A DNA stretch of 64,000 bases from Jiella endophytica (GTDB lineage: Bacteria; Pseudomonadota; Alphaproteobacteria; Rhizobiales; Rhizobiaceae), in NCBI RefSeq assembly GCF_004519335.1, contig NZ_SOZD01000010.1, positions 17,175 to 81,174 on the forward strand. The letters are read 5' to 3'. Of this stretch, positions 9,340 through 18,033 are shown piece after piece (within the stretch, counting starts at the first letter, position 1; every line of letters begins with the position of its first letter). The notes under the pieces were generated by a model, which was not told the origin of the DNA, ran no database searches, and worked only from the letters and a program-made list of their open reading frames with translations. The position numbers were made by a program, and so were the translations under genes.

Positions 9340-9437
9340 GAGTGCGTCTCCCTTGGCGTTCGTCGAGCGATGGTCCGGCAGACAGCGTGCAGAGATCGTG
9401 TCGCCACGACGAGAGGTTCCCGTCTTGGTCGATCATT

Positions 9438-9482
9438 CCCTCGCCCTTCGAGGCTCGCTTCGCTCGCACCTCAGGATGAGGG
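9438..9482. repeat. Rhizobial intergenic repeat, left arm of an inverted pair
   Basis: It runs CCCTCGCCCTTCGAGG... to ...CACCTCAGGATGAGGG, a sequence type found in many copies in Rhizobiales genomes. A second copy in opposite orientation lies at 9606-9662, so the two could pair into one large stem enclosing ~120 bp. Confidence 0.75.
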
Positions 9483-9605
9483 AATGAGGGTATCGGCGAA
9501 GTCTGCCTTCTAAGAAAGAAAGAAGCCGAACTTCCGTCAGGCCTCACGCCCAAGCGACTGGCGCAGCCATGGCACGCCGCATCCGAGTGGCAACGCAGGC
9601 CAGCC

Positions 9606-9662
9606 CCCTCATCCTGAGGTGCGACCCTGAGCTTGTCGAAGGGTCGCCTCGAAGGGCGAGGG
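9606..9662. repeat. Rhizobial intergenic repeat, right arm of an inverted pair
   Basis: Reverse-orientation copy of 9438-9482 (CCCTCATCCTGAGGTGCGA ... CGCCTCGAAGGGCGAGGG) with an extra GACCCTGAGCTTGTCGAAGG segment in the middle. That insert is itself a short imperfect hairpin and a known variant of this repeat class. Confidence 0.75.
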
Positions 9663-9817
9663 CCCACAACGACGTCGGCCGCTCTGAAATTCATGATCAC
9701 AATGGCAGTCGACGACATCGAAACGCACTGCAAGGCGGCGGTAAAGCCAACTCAAATGTCGTCGCCGCGGCGAGCATCACCCTGTGAGACGATGCTCCCC
9801 AGCGGCCCCGCCAAACC

Positions 9818-11077
9818 TTACGTATTCATCGAATCGAAGAAGTCGGCGTTGGTCTTGGTCTGCTTGAGCTTGTCGTTGAGGAACTCGATGGCGTCGGTCG
9901 TGCCCATCGGCGAGAGGATCCGGCGCAGCACGAAGATCTTCTGCAGCTCCTGGCGCGGGACGAGGAGGTCCTCCTTGCGGGTGCCGGACTTGAGGATGTC
10001 CATCGCCGGATAGGTGCGCTTGTCGGCGACCTTGCGGTCGAGCACGATCTCGGAGTTGCCGGTGCCCTTGAACTCCTCGAAGATCACTTCGTCCATGCGC
10101 GAGCCGGTGTCGATCAGCGCCGTCGCGATGATGGTCAGCGAGCCGCCTTCCTCGATGTTGCGGGCGGCGCCGAAGAAGCGCTTGGGGCGCTGCAGGGCGT
10201 TGGCGTCGACACCGCCGGTCAGCACCTTGCCCGAAGAGGGAACGGTGGTGTTGTAGGCCCGGCCGAGGCGGGTGATGGAATCGAGCAGGATGACGACGTC
10301 ACGGCCGTGCTCGACGAGGCGCTTGGCCTTCTCGATCACCATTTCGGCGACCTGAACGTGGCGGCTCGCCGGCTCGTCGAAGGTCGAGGAGACAACCTCG
10401 CCGCGCACCGAGCGCTGCATGTCGGTGACTTCCTCCGGCCGCTCGTCGATCAAGAGCACGATGAGGTAGCACTCGGGATGGTTGGCGGTGATCGAATGGG
10501 CGATGTTCTGCAGGAGCACCGTCTTGCCGGTGCGCGGCGGCGCGACGATCAGCGCGCGCTGGCCCTTGCCGAGCGGCGCGACGAGATCGATGACGCGGGC
10601 CGACAGATCCTTCTTCGAGGTCGGATCCTCGAGCTCCATGCGGAAGCGCTCGTTGGGATAGAGCGGCGTCAGATTGTCGAAGTGGCTCTTGTAGCGGATC
10701 TTCTCGGGATCGTCGAAATTGATCGTGTTGACCTTGAGGAGGGCGAAGTAACGCTCGCCTTCCTTGGGTGAACGGATCGGGCCCTCGACGGTGTCGCCGG
10801 TCTTCAGCTGGAATTTGCGGATCTGCGAGGGCGAGACGTAGATGTCGTCGGGGCCGGGCAGATAGTTGGCTTCCGGCGAGCGCAGGAAGGCGAAGCCGTC
10901 CTGGAGGATCTCGACGACGCCCTCGCCGATGATCTCGACTTCCTGGGACGCCAACTGTTTCAAAATGGCGAAAAGCAGCTCCTGCTTGCGCAGGACGGAG
11001 GCATTCTCGACACCGTTCTCCTCGGCGAATGCGATGAGTTCCGGTGCGCTCTTGTTCTTCAGATCCTGAAGTTTCAT
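9818..11077 (-). CDS. rho: Transcription termination factor Rho
   Basis: 419 aa hexameric RNA-dependent ATPase. In order: the Rho N-terminal helical domain ([20 protein letters not shown]), the RNA-binding cold-shock-like domain ([27 protein letters not shown] is the signature region), then the ATPase core with Walker [21 protein letters not shown] and [14 protein letters not shown], ending in the Q/R-loop region. Length is normal. The open frame runs 74 codons further upstream, but MKLQDLK at 11077 is the conserved family start. Rho is commonly autoregulated through its leader; ~300 bp precede it here. Confidence 0.98.
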   Translation of the reverse strand: MKLQDLKNKSAPELIAFAEENGVENASVLRKQELLFAILKQLASQEVEIIGEGVVEILQDGFAFLRSPEANYLPGPDDIYVSPSQIRKFQLKTGDTVEGPIRSPKEGERYFALLKVNTINFDDPEKIRYKSHFDNLTPLYPNERFRMELEDPTSKKDLSARVIDLVAPLGKGQRALIVAPPRTGKTVLLQNIAHSITANHPECYLIVLLIDERPEEVTDMQRSVRGEVVSSTFDEPASRHVQVAEMVIEKAKRLVEHGRDVVILLDSITRLGRAYNTTVPSSGKVLTGGVDANALQRPKRFFGAARNIEEGGSLTIIATALIDTGSRMDEVIFEEFKGTGNSEIVLDRKVADKRTYPAMDILKSGTRKEDLLVPRQELQKIFVLRRILSPMGTTDAIEFLNDKLKQTKTNADFFDSMNT

Positions 11078-11442
11078 TAGGGGGACTGATGCTCTTTGAC
11101 TGTCGGTCCGATCCGGTATCGTGGTCGGGCGGACGAGGCGGGTGGGAAGAGAAAAACGCTGAAGCCGAACGCGAAAGGTTCGGCGCATGGTGCGTGTCGG
11201 TCGTGAAACCGGCCCGGCCTTGGGAAGGCGGGAACTTTCCGGCAGATATAGCGACGCCGAACGGGCCGCGCAAGAGGCATGGCAGCCCGGTGGCGGCAAT
11301 TTTCACAACTTCAGGAGGTTTTCTTGAAAAGCGTCGGCGAACCGCCTGCCTCAAGATTGGCGGTGCGGCCGGGCCGATTCTGAGATTCGATCACTGAGAG
11401 CGTCCCTCATGCGTCCATTCGGACGCACGGTGCTTCCAAGAA
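11078..11442. other. rho upstream/leader region
   Basis: No gene. It holds the promoter and untranslated leader of rho (minus strand) and, near its left-gene side, a TGCGTCC-ATTC-GGACGCA palindrome at 11410-11427 that belongs to the dispersed repeat family. I could not place the rho promoter confidently. Confidence 0.45.
11410..11427. repeat. Dispersed intergenic palindrome (TGCGTCC module)
   Basis: TGCGTCC-ATTC-GGACGCA, a perfect 7-bp-arm hairpin inside AGAGCGTCC... flanks. It matches the first hairpin of the copy at 5072-5111. Confidence 0.7.
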
Positions 11443-11474
11443 GCCGCCGCCCCGGGCGTGCCGGGACGGCGGCG
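11443..11474 (-). terminator. Probable intrinsic terminator of the gluconate permease gene
   Basis: GC-rich stem (GCCGCC-C-CCGG...CCGG-A-CGGCGGC) directly after the gntP stop codon on the minus strand, followed there by a short TTCTT tract. The U-run is weak, so confidence is moderate. Confidence 0.5.
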
Positions 11475-11478
11475 GGTC

Positions 11479-12876
11479 TCAGCCGCCGGTGGCGATGAAG
11501 ATGAGGCAGGCGAGGCCGAAGCCGATGACGCCGATCAGCGTTTCCATCACCGTCCAGGTCTTCAGCGTGGTCTTGACGTCCATGTCCATGAAGCGCCCGA
11601 CCAGCCAGAAGCCGGAATCGTTGACGTGGCTGAGGGCCAGCGAGCCCGAGGCGAGCGCCACGACGATGGCGGCGAGGGGAAAACCGCTGATTCCCTCGGA
11701 GGCGATCGCCGGCTGGATCAGCCCGGCCGAGGTGATCAGAGCGACGGTCGCCGACCCTTGCGCGACGCGCAGGGCGAGAGCGATCACGAAGCCCGAGACG
11801 ATCAGCGGCAGGCCGACATCCGACAGAGTGGAGGCCAGGGCGTCGCCGATGCCGGTCGCCTTGAGGACGCCGCCGAACATGCCGCCGGCACCGGTGATCA
11901 GGATGATGGCGCAGACCGGCGCGAGGGAGGAATCGAGCAGGCTCTCGACCCGCAGCTTGTCGAGACCGCGGCGAATGCCGAGGACGTAGCTCGCGACGAG
12001 GACGGCGATGAGGAGGGCGATCGGCGTCGCGCAGATGGCCCTGAGGAACTTGAACCAGCCGGCGTCGCCATTGACCATGCCGGCGGCCCGGGCGGCGTCG
12101 AGACCGGTATTGACGAAGATGATCGCTAGCGGCAGCAGCAGGAGCAGGATCACCGTCGAGGGCTTCGGCGGCTCGGCCATGTCCTCCTCCCGCTCGCCGC
12201 CGGAGAGGAAGTCCGGCACCTTCAGGACGAATTTCGACCCCGACCAGACGCCGTAGAGATAGCCGGCGAGGAACCAGGTCGGGATCGCGACGATCAGGCC
12301 GACGATGGTGAGGATGCCGATGTCGGCGCCGAGCAGTTCGGCGCTGGCGACGGGGCCGGGATGCGGCGGCACGAAGGCGTGCATGCAGGAGAACGCGCCG
12401 GCGACCGGCAGGCCGTAGCGCAGGACGCCGCCGCCGAGGCGCCGCGCCACCGAGAAGACGATCGGCAGCATGACGACGAGGCCGGCGTCGAAGAAGATCG
12501 GAAAGCCGAAGATCAGCGCGGCGACGCCGAGGGCAAGCGGTGCACGCTCCTCGCCGAACTTCGCGATCAGCGCATCGGAGAGTGTCTGGGCGCCGCCCGA
12601 AACCTCGACGAGGCGGCCGAGCATCGCGCCAAAGCCGACGAGCAGCGCGACGCTCGCCAGCGTCGAGCCGAACCCCTTGGTCAGGACATCGAGCACGTCG
12701 CCCGAGGGCAGGCCGGCGACGAAGGCGGTCGCCAGGCTGACGAGCACCAGCGCGATGAAGGCATGGACCCGGAACTGGATGATGAGGACGAGGAGGAGCA
12801 CGATGGCTCCCGCGGCGATCGCAAGGAGCGAGCCGGCTCCGAGCGTTTGATGAAATCCCTCCGGCACGCGGCACAC
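11479..12876 (-). CDS. gntP: Gluconate:H+ symporter, GntP family
   Basis: 465 aa polytopic inner-membrane permease with about 12-14 hydrophobic helices. GntP-family motifs are present: GFGAMLGRLVEVSGGA near residue 80, FGFPIFFDAGLVVMLPI, the MHAFVPPHPGPV motif near 165, ITGAGGMFGGVLKATG, and SHVNDSGFWLVGRFM near the C-terminus. Length fits the family (~450 aa). It lies 72 bp downstream of gluconokinase on the same strand, so gntK-gntP is a likely operon for uptake and phosphorylation of gluconate. Related substrates (idonate, fructuronate) cannot be excluded. Confidence 0.92.
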   Translation of the reverse strand: MCRVPEGFHQTLGAGSLLAIAAGAIVLLLVLIIQFRVHAFIALVLVSLATAFVAGLPSGDVLDVLTKGFGSTLASVALLVGFGAMLGRLVEVSGGAQTLSDALIAKFGEERAPLALGVAALIFGFPIFFDAGLVVMLPIVFSVARRLGGGVLRYGLPVAGAFSCMHAFVPPHPGPVASAELLGADIGILTIVGLIVAIPTWFLAGYLYGVWSGSKFVLKVPDFLSGGEREEDMAEPPKPSTVILLLLLPLAIIFVNTGLDAARAAGMVNGDAGWFKFLRAICATPIALLIAVLVASYVLGIRRGLDKLRVESLLDSSLAPVCAIILITGAGGMFGGVLKATGIGDALASTLSDVGLPLIVSGFVIALALRVAQGSATVALITSAGLIQPAIASEGISGFPLAAIVVALASGSLALSHVNDSGFWLVGRFMDMDVKTTLKTWTVMETLIGVIGFGLACLIFIATGG

Positions 12877-12948
12877 TCCATTTGGTTGGGATCGACGACT
12901 GCGGAGATCGCTGCCACCGATCGGCCGGCGGCGGCGATCAGGGTGGGG

Positions 12949-13482
12949 TCAGGGGCGAAGGCCGAGCTGGCCGAGAATGCCGCGCACCACCTCCTCCGGC
13001 GTTGCATCGACGGAGACGGTGACGCCGTCCTCGTCGCTTGCCAGCGGCTGCAGGTCGGAAAATTGCGACTGCAGCAGCGATTTCGGCATGAAATGGCCCC
13101 GTCGGTGCTCGAGTCGGCTGGCGACGAGCTCGGGGTCGGCCTTCAGCGCGACGAAGCGGACGCGCGCGCCCGCCTGACGCAGGATATCGCGATAACTCCG
13201 CTTCAGCGCCGAACAGGTGAGGACGGTCGAGACGCCGCTTTCCGCCTCGCGGGAAATCCAGTCGCGGATCGCGGCAAGCCAGGGCGCACGATCGTCGTCG
13301 TTCAGCGCGACGCCGCTGGTCATCTTGTCGATATTGGCTTTCGGATGGAACTCGTCGGCTTCGGCGAAGGGCCAGCCGAGACGCGCTGCGATCAGCTCCG
13401 CCGTCGTCGACTTGCCGACGCCGGAAGGACCCATGATGATCAGGGCCGTCGGTCTTGCGGCGTCGTCCATCGGCATCTCCAT
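12949..13482 (-). CDS. gntK: Gluconokinase, GntK family
   Basis: 177 aa. Phosphorylates D-gluconate to 6-phosphogluconate for the Entner-Doudoroff or pentose phosphate pathway. Walker A is GPSGVGKST near residue 18. EADEFHP is the substrate/Mg region, and TCSALKRSYRD and RRGHFMPKSLLQSQF are characteristic of GntK. Met codons at residues 1, 4 and 6 make the exact start uncertain by a few residues. It is first in the gntK-gntP operon. Confidence 0.95.
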   Translation of the reverse strand: MEMPMDDAARPTALIIMGPSGVGKSTTAELIAARLGWPFAEADEFHPKANIDKMTSGVALNDDDRAPWLAAIRDWISREAESGVSTVLTCSALKRSYRDILRQAGARVRFVALKADPELVASRLEHRRGHFMPKSLLQSQFSDLQPLASDEDGVTVSVDATPEEVVRGILGQLGLRP

Positions 13483-13681
13483 CCCCTGCCTCGCCGGCTT
13501 CGCGCCGATCGAATCGGGAGATGAATATAAGGGCAGGATGCTGAATGGAAATGCAGTTACAGATGGAATGTCGAAGACATTGCAGCCGGATGACCAAACT
13601 GGAGCAAGTTCATCGGCTTGTCACAACGGGCTGCAGGCGCCGTGCGGCTGTTGCCGTGACGGCGCCTGTGTGAGGGCGGCG

Positions 13682-14197
13682 TCAGGCCGATTGCCGCAGA
13701 CCCGGGAGCATGCGCTTCAGTGCCGGCGAGCGGAACCAGAAATGCTGGGCGAGCGCGCCGACGATGTGCAGGCCGATCAGGGCGAGCAGCGGGTTCCAGA
13801 GGAAGGCGTGGTAGCCGGCGAGGTCGTCATTGCCGGTGAACCAGGCGGCAAGGCCGAGGACCGGCATGACCAGCAGCACTGTGTAGAGCAGGAAATGCGT
13901 GACCCGCGCCAGGAGGCTTGCCCATTTCGGCTCCTGCGCGTCATGGGGCGGCCGGCCGTGGGTGTAGCGATCGATCAGGCGCAGCGCCGCCGCGACGAGG
14001 ACCAGCGTGCCGAGGACGATATGGCCGTAGCCGAGGACGGCCGTCGTCGTCCCGATGCTGCCGCCTTCGAGGGTCGCGTCCCAGAAATCGGCCATATACT
14101 CGCCCTCGATCCACTGGCAGAGGACGAGAACGACGATCGTCCAGTGCAGGAAGACATTGAGCCTGCTCCAGGCGGCAGGGCGCGGGGTGTTCGACAT
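13682..14197 (-). CDS. Cytochrome b561-type membrane protein
   Basis: 171 aa, four transmembrane helices. Histidines placed as in bacterial cytochrome b561 can serve as b-heme ligands: FLHWTIVV in helix 1, GYGHIVLG in helix 2, THFLLYTV in helix 3 and GLHIVGALAQHFWF in helix 4. It probably moves electrons between the quinone pool and a periplasmic acceptor. The frame stays open far upstream through the EamA gene; the start at 14197 (MSNTPRPAAW) is set by homology and a GGAG site. A TATACG-N4-CGTAAG operator-like site lies ~75 bp upstream and is shared with the PepSY, COG4705 and two-component genes. Confidence 0.88.
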   Translation of the reverse strand: MSNTPRPAAWSRLNVFLHWTIVVLVLCQWIEGEYMADFWDATLEGGSIGTTTAVLGYGHIVLGTLVLVAAALRLIDRYTHGRPPHDAQEPKWASLLARVTHFLLYTVLLVMPVLGLAAWFTGNDDLAGYHAFLWNPLLALIGLHIVGALAQHFWFRSPALKRMLPGLRQSA

Positions 14198-14268
14198 CGA
14201 GGGCTCCGGCGGCGTTTCACGGTCGCCGCCTTTCTGCGCCCCGGCCCATGCCGCGCCATTGCTGCGAC

Positions 14269-14284
14269 TATACGGTTGCGTAAG
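14269..14284 (-). promoter_or_regulatory. TATACG-N4-CGTAAG operator-like site, cytochrome b561
   Basis: TATACG-GTTG-CGTAAG, 72 bp upstream of the b561 start codon. It matches four other sites in this window in spacing and half-site sequence. Role inferred: binding site of the regulator encoded at 18034-18711. Confidence 0.6.
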
Positions 14285-14310
14285 CCCGATGCGGAGATCC
14301 GATGAGCTGA

Positions 14311-14346
14311 AGCGTCCTTCGCGCGTCCAACGGAACGCGCGGCGCT
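14311..14346. repeat. Dispersed intergenic palindrome (degenerate copy)
   Basis: AGCGTCC..., GCGCGTCC-AACG-GAACGCGC and ...GGCGCT form nested arms. It is a degenerate version of the AGCGTCC/GGACGCA module, placed directly downstream of the EamA gene. Confidence 0.5.
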
Positions 14347-14778
14347 CTAAAGGCTGACCAGCCAGGCGCCGAGCGCGATGAGGGCGATGCCGAGCCAGTT
14401 CGCCGGCGCCAGCTTCTCGCCCAGGAAGGCGACGCCGAAGACGGCGACGAGAACCACCGACAGCTTGTCGATCGGCGCGACCCTGGCGGCGTCGCCGAGT
14501 TTCAGGGCGCGGAAGTAGCACAGCCACGAGGCGCCGGTCGCAAGGCCGGACAGCGCGAGGAAGACCAGCGAGCGGGCCGGCAGCGAGGCCGGCGAGCGCC
14601 ACTGCCTGGTCAGCGCGACGATGACGGCGAGCAATGCCACGACGACGAGGGTGCGCAGAAGCGTCGCGAGGTCGGAGGGAACGTCCGACACGCCGACCTT
14701 GGCGAGGATCGCCGTCAATGCGGCGAAGGCGGCGGCAAGCAGCGCCCAGAACTGCCAGCTGGCGATCAAGCCTGTCAT
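14347..14778 (-). CDS. EamA/DMT-family small transporter
   Basis: 143 aa with about five hydrophobic helices: a single EamA repeat rather than the usual two (~290 aa). Such half-size proteins occur as a normal DMT subgroup and are expected to work as dimers. Signature parts are FWALLAAAFAALTAILAKVGV at the N-terminus, ALSGLATGASWLCYFRALKLG, and the C-terminal FLGEKL...GIALIALGAWLV. Substrate unknown. It has no TATACG site of its own and is separated from the b561 gene by the dispersed repeat. Confidence 0.8.
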   Translation of the reverse strand: MTGLIASWQFWALLAAAFAALTAILAKVGVSDVPSDLATLLRTLVVVALLAVIVALTRQWRSPASLPARSLVFLALSGLATGASWLCYFRALKLGDAARVAPIDKLSVVLVAVFGVAFLGEKLAPANWLGIALIALGAWLVSL

Positions 14779-14941
14779 GTCGTTCCTGTTTTCCCGGTCG
14801 ATGGGAGCGATGCGGATTCACTATCGCAAAGATCGCCGGCGCGCAGCCTTCCCGACCAAGAGCGCCAATGGCGGGCTTCGTGCGACGCGTGTTCGATCCG
14901 ACGCGCCGAGAACGCTCCGAAAGCTCGAACCCGCACCTCAG

Positions 14942-14975
14942 CCGGCCCGGAAATCGATGCCGATTTCCGGGCCGG
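14942..14975. repeat. Perfect 34-nt palindrome
   Basis: 15-bp arms (CCGGCCCGGAAATCG and its complement CGATTTCCGGGCCGG) around the loop ATGC. It is related to the GGAAATCG...CGATTTCC core of the dispersed repeats, but is GC-rich enough to form a very stable hairpin. It lies between the EamA upstream region and the PepSY 3' end. Confidence 0.75.
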
Positions 14976-15059
14976 TGCTGCCGCCGACAGACGGGCTTTT
15001 CCTGTCGGCAGAGACGTCTTCCCGCGAAACGACGCGAAGCCGGCGAGGCAAGCGAGAGG

Positions 15060-15452
15060 TCAGTCGGCGTCGTCGCCCTCTTCGGAGTCGTCTGCCGTCT
15101 TGTCCATTTTGTCCTTGGACTCGTCCGAGGCGTTCTGGTCGATCTTGCCCGACTGGGTGTCGACCATCACGGTCTTCACCGATCCGTCGGCCTGGCTGAG
15201 CTCGATCTCCCAGGCATTGTCGCCCTTCTCGTCGGAGATCGCTGCGTCGAACGCCTTGCCGCCCACCGTCTGCTCGGCCTTGGCGACGGCGTCGGCGAGG
15301 GTGATTTTCGCCGCCGTGACCTTCTGCATTTCGGCCTGGTCGGTTTCGCCTCGATTGGTCTCCGCGGCGAGCGCGGAACCGCCGGCGGCAAGGGCGGCGA
15401 GGGCGCCGAGGGTTGCGATCGTCAGACGGGATGTATGGGTCCTGGTCTTCAT
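15060..15452 (-). CDS. Small secreted PepSY-domain protein
   Basis: 130 aa. It has a signal peptide (MKTRTHTSRLTIATLGALAA, cleavage near ALAAE), then one PepSY domain (ITLADAVAKAEQTVGGKAFDAAI, ending VMVDTQSGKI), and an acidic Asp/Glu/Lys tail. Periplasmic PepSY proteins of this size often sit beside OmpR-type two-component systems and are thought to modulate signalling or bind metals; the function here is unknown. The start at 15452 has an AAGGAAG site. A TATACG site lies ~85 bp upstream. Confidence 0.8.
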   Translation of the reverse strand: MKTRTHTSRLTIATLGALAALAAGGSALAAETNRGETDQAEMQKVTAAKITLADAVAKAEQTVGGKAFDAAISDEKGDNAWEIELSQADGSVKTVMVDTQSGKIDQNASDESKDKMDKTADDSEEGDDAD

Positions 15453-15535
15453 CTTCGAGCTTCCTTGTTGAGAGCCACCGGTTTCGGGCTCGGGTGAAAG
15501 ATGGAGGCTGAAGATGACCGCCAAAGCTCCGGTAC

Positions 15536-15551
15536 TATACGGATGATCATA
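15536..15551 (-). promoter_or_regulatory. TATACG operator-like site (one divergent half), PepSY gene
   Basis: TATACG-GATG-ATCATA. The TATACG half and the leading C match the other four sites; the second half diverges. It lies 84 bp upstream of the PepSY start. Confidence 0.45.
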
Positions 15552-15678
15552 GGGGGCAAGCTGCGGAGATGACGATGCAAACCGCCATCCGCGTGAATGC
15601 GCGGACGGCGGTCGGGCAGGTGGGGCGTGGCGGTCGGACGAGCGCTGCCGGCGGCTTCGACCCGTCCGGCGCGGCCGC

Positions 15679-16479
15679 TCAGTTCGCGCTTGCGGCTGTC
15701 TCAATCCTGTCCTTCTTCGTCACCGACAGATACGCCACCATGGCGGCGATCACGGCAAGGAAGGCGACGCTCGTTCCGGTCGTCCCGAGACCGAGCCCGC
15801 CATTGTTCGTCGGCTGCGAGAGGAGGTCGCCGATCGATGCGCCGAAGGGGCGGGTGAGGATGTAGGCGATCCAGAAGGTGAGCACCGCGTCGGCACCGGC
15901 CTTGTAGGCCGCGTAGACGGCGGCGATGAACGTTCCGAACATCAGGGCCGAGATCAGATAGCCGAGGCCGAACTGTTCGGAGACGAGGTCGCCCGCCGCG
16001 GTGCCCAGAGCGAAGGTGAAAAGGATCGCCGCCCAGTAGAAGAGCTCGCGCCGGCGCGTGGTGATCGAATGGATCGAGAGCGTCCGCTCGTTGGCGTACC
16101 AGGCGACGAAGGTGACGGCGAGGGCGGCCGCAAAGACGATCGTCGTCGTCAGAAGGCTGATGCCGAGGTCGTCGGCCATGTAGTCGGAGACGAGGGTACC
16201 GACGACCGAGACGAAGACGACGACCAGCCAGTAGCTGACCGGGACATATTCGCGCAGCCGCAGCTGAAACGCCAGAAAGGCGGCCAGAAGAAGCGCCATG
16301 ATCGCCGACGTCGCGACGAGGCCGAAGCCGAGATTGAAGATCAGGAAGTCTGCCGCCGTCTCGCCGACGGTCGTCGCCATGATCTTGATCACCCAGAAGG
16401 CGAGGGTGATCTGCGGCACCTTGTTGAGCAGCTCTTCGGACAGAGCCGATCGTTCCGAGGTCGATTGCGTGAGGGTCAT
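15679..16479 (-). CDS. COG4705 predicted membrane-anchored protein
   Basis: 266 aa with about eight transmembrane helices in two similar halves. The N-terminus KVPQITLAFWVIKIMATTVG and the internal ETAADFL, TAAGDLVSEQFGLGY and TRPFGASIGDLLSQP segments are hallmarks of COG4705 proteins. The repeated (A)GD/ETxxD helix motif in each repeat suggests a transport or ion-binding function, but none is proven. It lies in the b561/PepSY/two-component cluster with its own TATACG site ~125 bp upstream, so it is probably co-regulated with those genes. Confidence 0.85.
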   Translation of the reverse strand: MTLTQSTSERSALSEELLNKVPQITLAFWVIKIMATTVGETAADFLIFNLGFGLVATSAIMALLLAAFLAFQLRLREYVPVSYWLVVVFVSVVGTLVSDYMADDLGISLLTTTIVFAAALAVTFVAWYANERTLSIHSITTRRRELFYWAAILFTFALGTAAGDLVSEQFGLGYLISALMFGTFIAAVYAAYKAGADAVLTFWIAYILTRPFGASIGDLLSQPTNNGGLGLGTTGTSVAFLAVIAAMVAYLSVTKKDRIETAASAN

Positions 16480-16604
16480 CTGACTGATCCGGTTGATTGC
16501 GGGGGCATGACGCAGGCGAGCGCCGCCGGCCGAGGTCGCGCGGGCATGCGCCGGCTTGCACGGACAGTCGTAGGAACGGGGTGTTGAGGGCGTCTGTCGC
16601 CGGC

Positions 16605-16620
16605 TATACGCTTCGGTAAG
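16605..16620 (-). promoter_or_regulatory. TATACG-N4-GGTAAG operator-like site, COG4705 gene
   Basis: TATACG-CTTC-GGTAAG, 126 bp upstream of the COG4705 start and 10 bp from the end of the histidine kinase gene. It matches the sites at 14269, 19378 and 30281. Confidence 0.55.
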
Positions 16621-16629
16621 TTGCAGCCG

Positions 16630-18033
16630 TCACGGCCGATGATCGGCGATCGGCAGGGCGACGCGAACCTTGAGGCCCGGCTCGTTGTCGAGGGCGCAAG
16701 CGGTGCCGCCGTGGAGCTCGGCAATGGCGGCGACGAGGGCGAGGCCGAGGCCGTTGCCGGGGGTCGTGCGGCTCTGGTCGCGGCGGTAGAGCCGGCGGAA
16801 GATCTTTTCCCGTTCGGCTTCCGGCACACCCGGACCGTCGTCGCCGACGTCGAGGAAAGCGAGCGGCCCGTCGCGGCGCAGGGTGATCTCGATCCGCCCC
16901 GGCGCCGGCACGTGGTTGATGGCGTTCTCGATCAGATTGGCGAGGAGCTGGGTCAGAAGCTCCTCGTCGCCCTCGACGGTCAGCGGCTCAAGCCGTTCGG
17001 CGACGAGACGGTGGCCGGCATCCTCGGCGACGCCGGCATAGATCTCGGCGGTCTTCTCGACGATCGCCGCGAGATCGATCTGGCAAAAGCGCGAGCGCCG
17101 CGTGCCGGCCTCGATCTGGGCGATCCGCAGAAGCGCGTGGAAGGTCTCGATCGCCGCGTCGCTCTCGTCGATCGCCGCATCGAGCCCGGCCTCGTATTCG
17201 GCCAGCGATCGCGGCCTGCGGCGCAGGGCGTCGAGCCGCTGCCTGAGGCGGGCGAGCGGCGTCCTCAGATCGTGGGCAATGTCGGTCGAGACCTGCCGCA
17301 GGCTCTCGACCAGCGTCTCGATGCGGGTCAGCATGGCATTGATGTCGGCCGCCAGCCGGTCGAGCTCGTCGCCCCGCCGCGAGACCGGCAGGCGCAGATC
17401 GAACCGGCCTTCGACGATCTGCCGGGTGGTGAGGGCGATCTCGTCGACCCGGCGCGTCGGCCCGCGGGAGATCAGGAAGCCGCCGACCAGCGCCAGGATC
17501 GCCAGTGCCAGGACGCCGATCCACATGGCCGAGAGGATGATCTCCTGGGTCTCGTCGAGAATGTGCGAATTGCGCCCGAGCATCACCCGATAGGGGCCGA
17601 CCGTCTCGCCGAGGGCGAGGAAGATCACCTCGTGGTCCTCGTTGTCGGCGGCGGCGGCGCGCAGATCCGGCGCCGCATCGGTCGTCTCGTGCGGCAGCTT
17701 GCGCTGCTGCCAGCCGGACTGCCAGAGCGTTGCCGGGACATTGCCGGCGTGCCGCCCGCCCGCCTGGTCGAGGACGAGGACGAAGCGGTCCTCGGAGGCC
17801 GATTCGGCGAGTTCGGACATGGTTTCGTCCAGACCCTCCTCTCCTCCCTTGTCGAGGGTCTGGCGGAGCTCTCCCATATCGGCCTTTATCGAGGATCTGA
17901 GGGCATCCGCCATTTCGGCCGAGGCGATGACGTAGATCGTCCCCAGGATGGCGAGAACGGAAAACACGAAGAAGCCGGTGTAGATCAGCGCCACCCGGAA
18001 GGAGATCGACCGGAATTCCTCTGGCCAGATCAT
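16630..18033 (-). CDS. HAMP-domain sensor histidine kinase
   Basis: 467 aa inner-membrane kinase. TM1 at about 13-37, a ~130-aa periplasmic sensor region, TM2 at about 167-189, HAMP to ~240, a dimerisation/H-box with DIAHDLRTPLARL (phosphoacceptor His254), and an ATPase domain with LIENAINHV (N box), DVGDDGPGVP (G1), RLYRRD (F box) and GNGLGLALV (G2). All catalytic motifs are intact. Its ATG directly abuts the response regulator stop (TGAATG), so the two are translationally coupled. The signal is unknown; the neighbouring PepSY, b561 and DedA genes suggest an envelope, cation or redox cue. Confidence 0.93.
   Translation of the reverse strand: MIWPEEFRSISFRVALIYTGFFVFSVLAILGTIYVIASAEMADALRSSIKADMGELRQTLDKGGEEGLDETMSELAESASEDRFVLVLDQAGGRHAGNVPATLWQSGWQQRKLPHETTDAAPDLRAAAADNEDHEVIFLALGETVGPYRVMLGRNSHILDETQEIILSAMWIGVLALAILALVGGFLISRGPTRRVDEIALTTRQIVEGRFDLRLPVSRRGDELDRLAADINAMLTRIETLVESLRQVSTDIAHDLRTPLARLRQRLDALRRRPRSLAEYEAGLDAAIDESDAAIETFHALLRIAQIEAGTRRSRFCQIDLAAIVEKTAEIYAGVAEDAGHRLVAERLEPLTVEGDEELLTQLLANLIENAINHVPAPGRIEITLRRDGPLAFLDVGDDGPGVPEAEREKIFRRLYRRDQSRTTPGNGLGLALVAAIAELHGGTACALDNEPGLKVRVALPIADHRP

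Larger units (their letters stand above)
9340..9817. other. Repeat-bearing intergenic region between ybaK and rho
   Basis: About 480 bp with no gene. It is dominated by the inverted pair of CCCTCATCCTGAGG-type repeats. The remainder holds the ybaK upstream region and the 3' flank of rho. I see no obvious U-tract terminator for rho. Confidence 0.5.

Noticed and set aside
14911..15000. Large hairpin as the terminator of the EamA gene
   Set aside because: The perfect palindrome lies at the upstream (5') side of the EamA gene on the minus strand, so it cannot terminate it, and no U tract is present.
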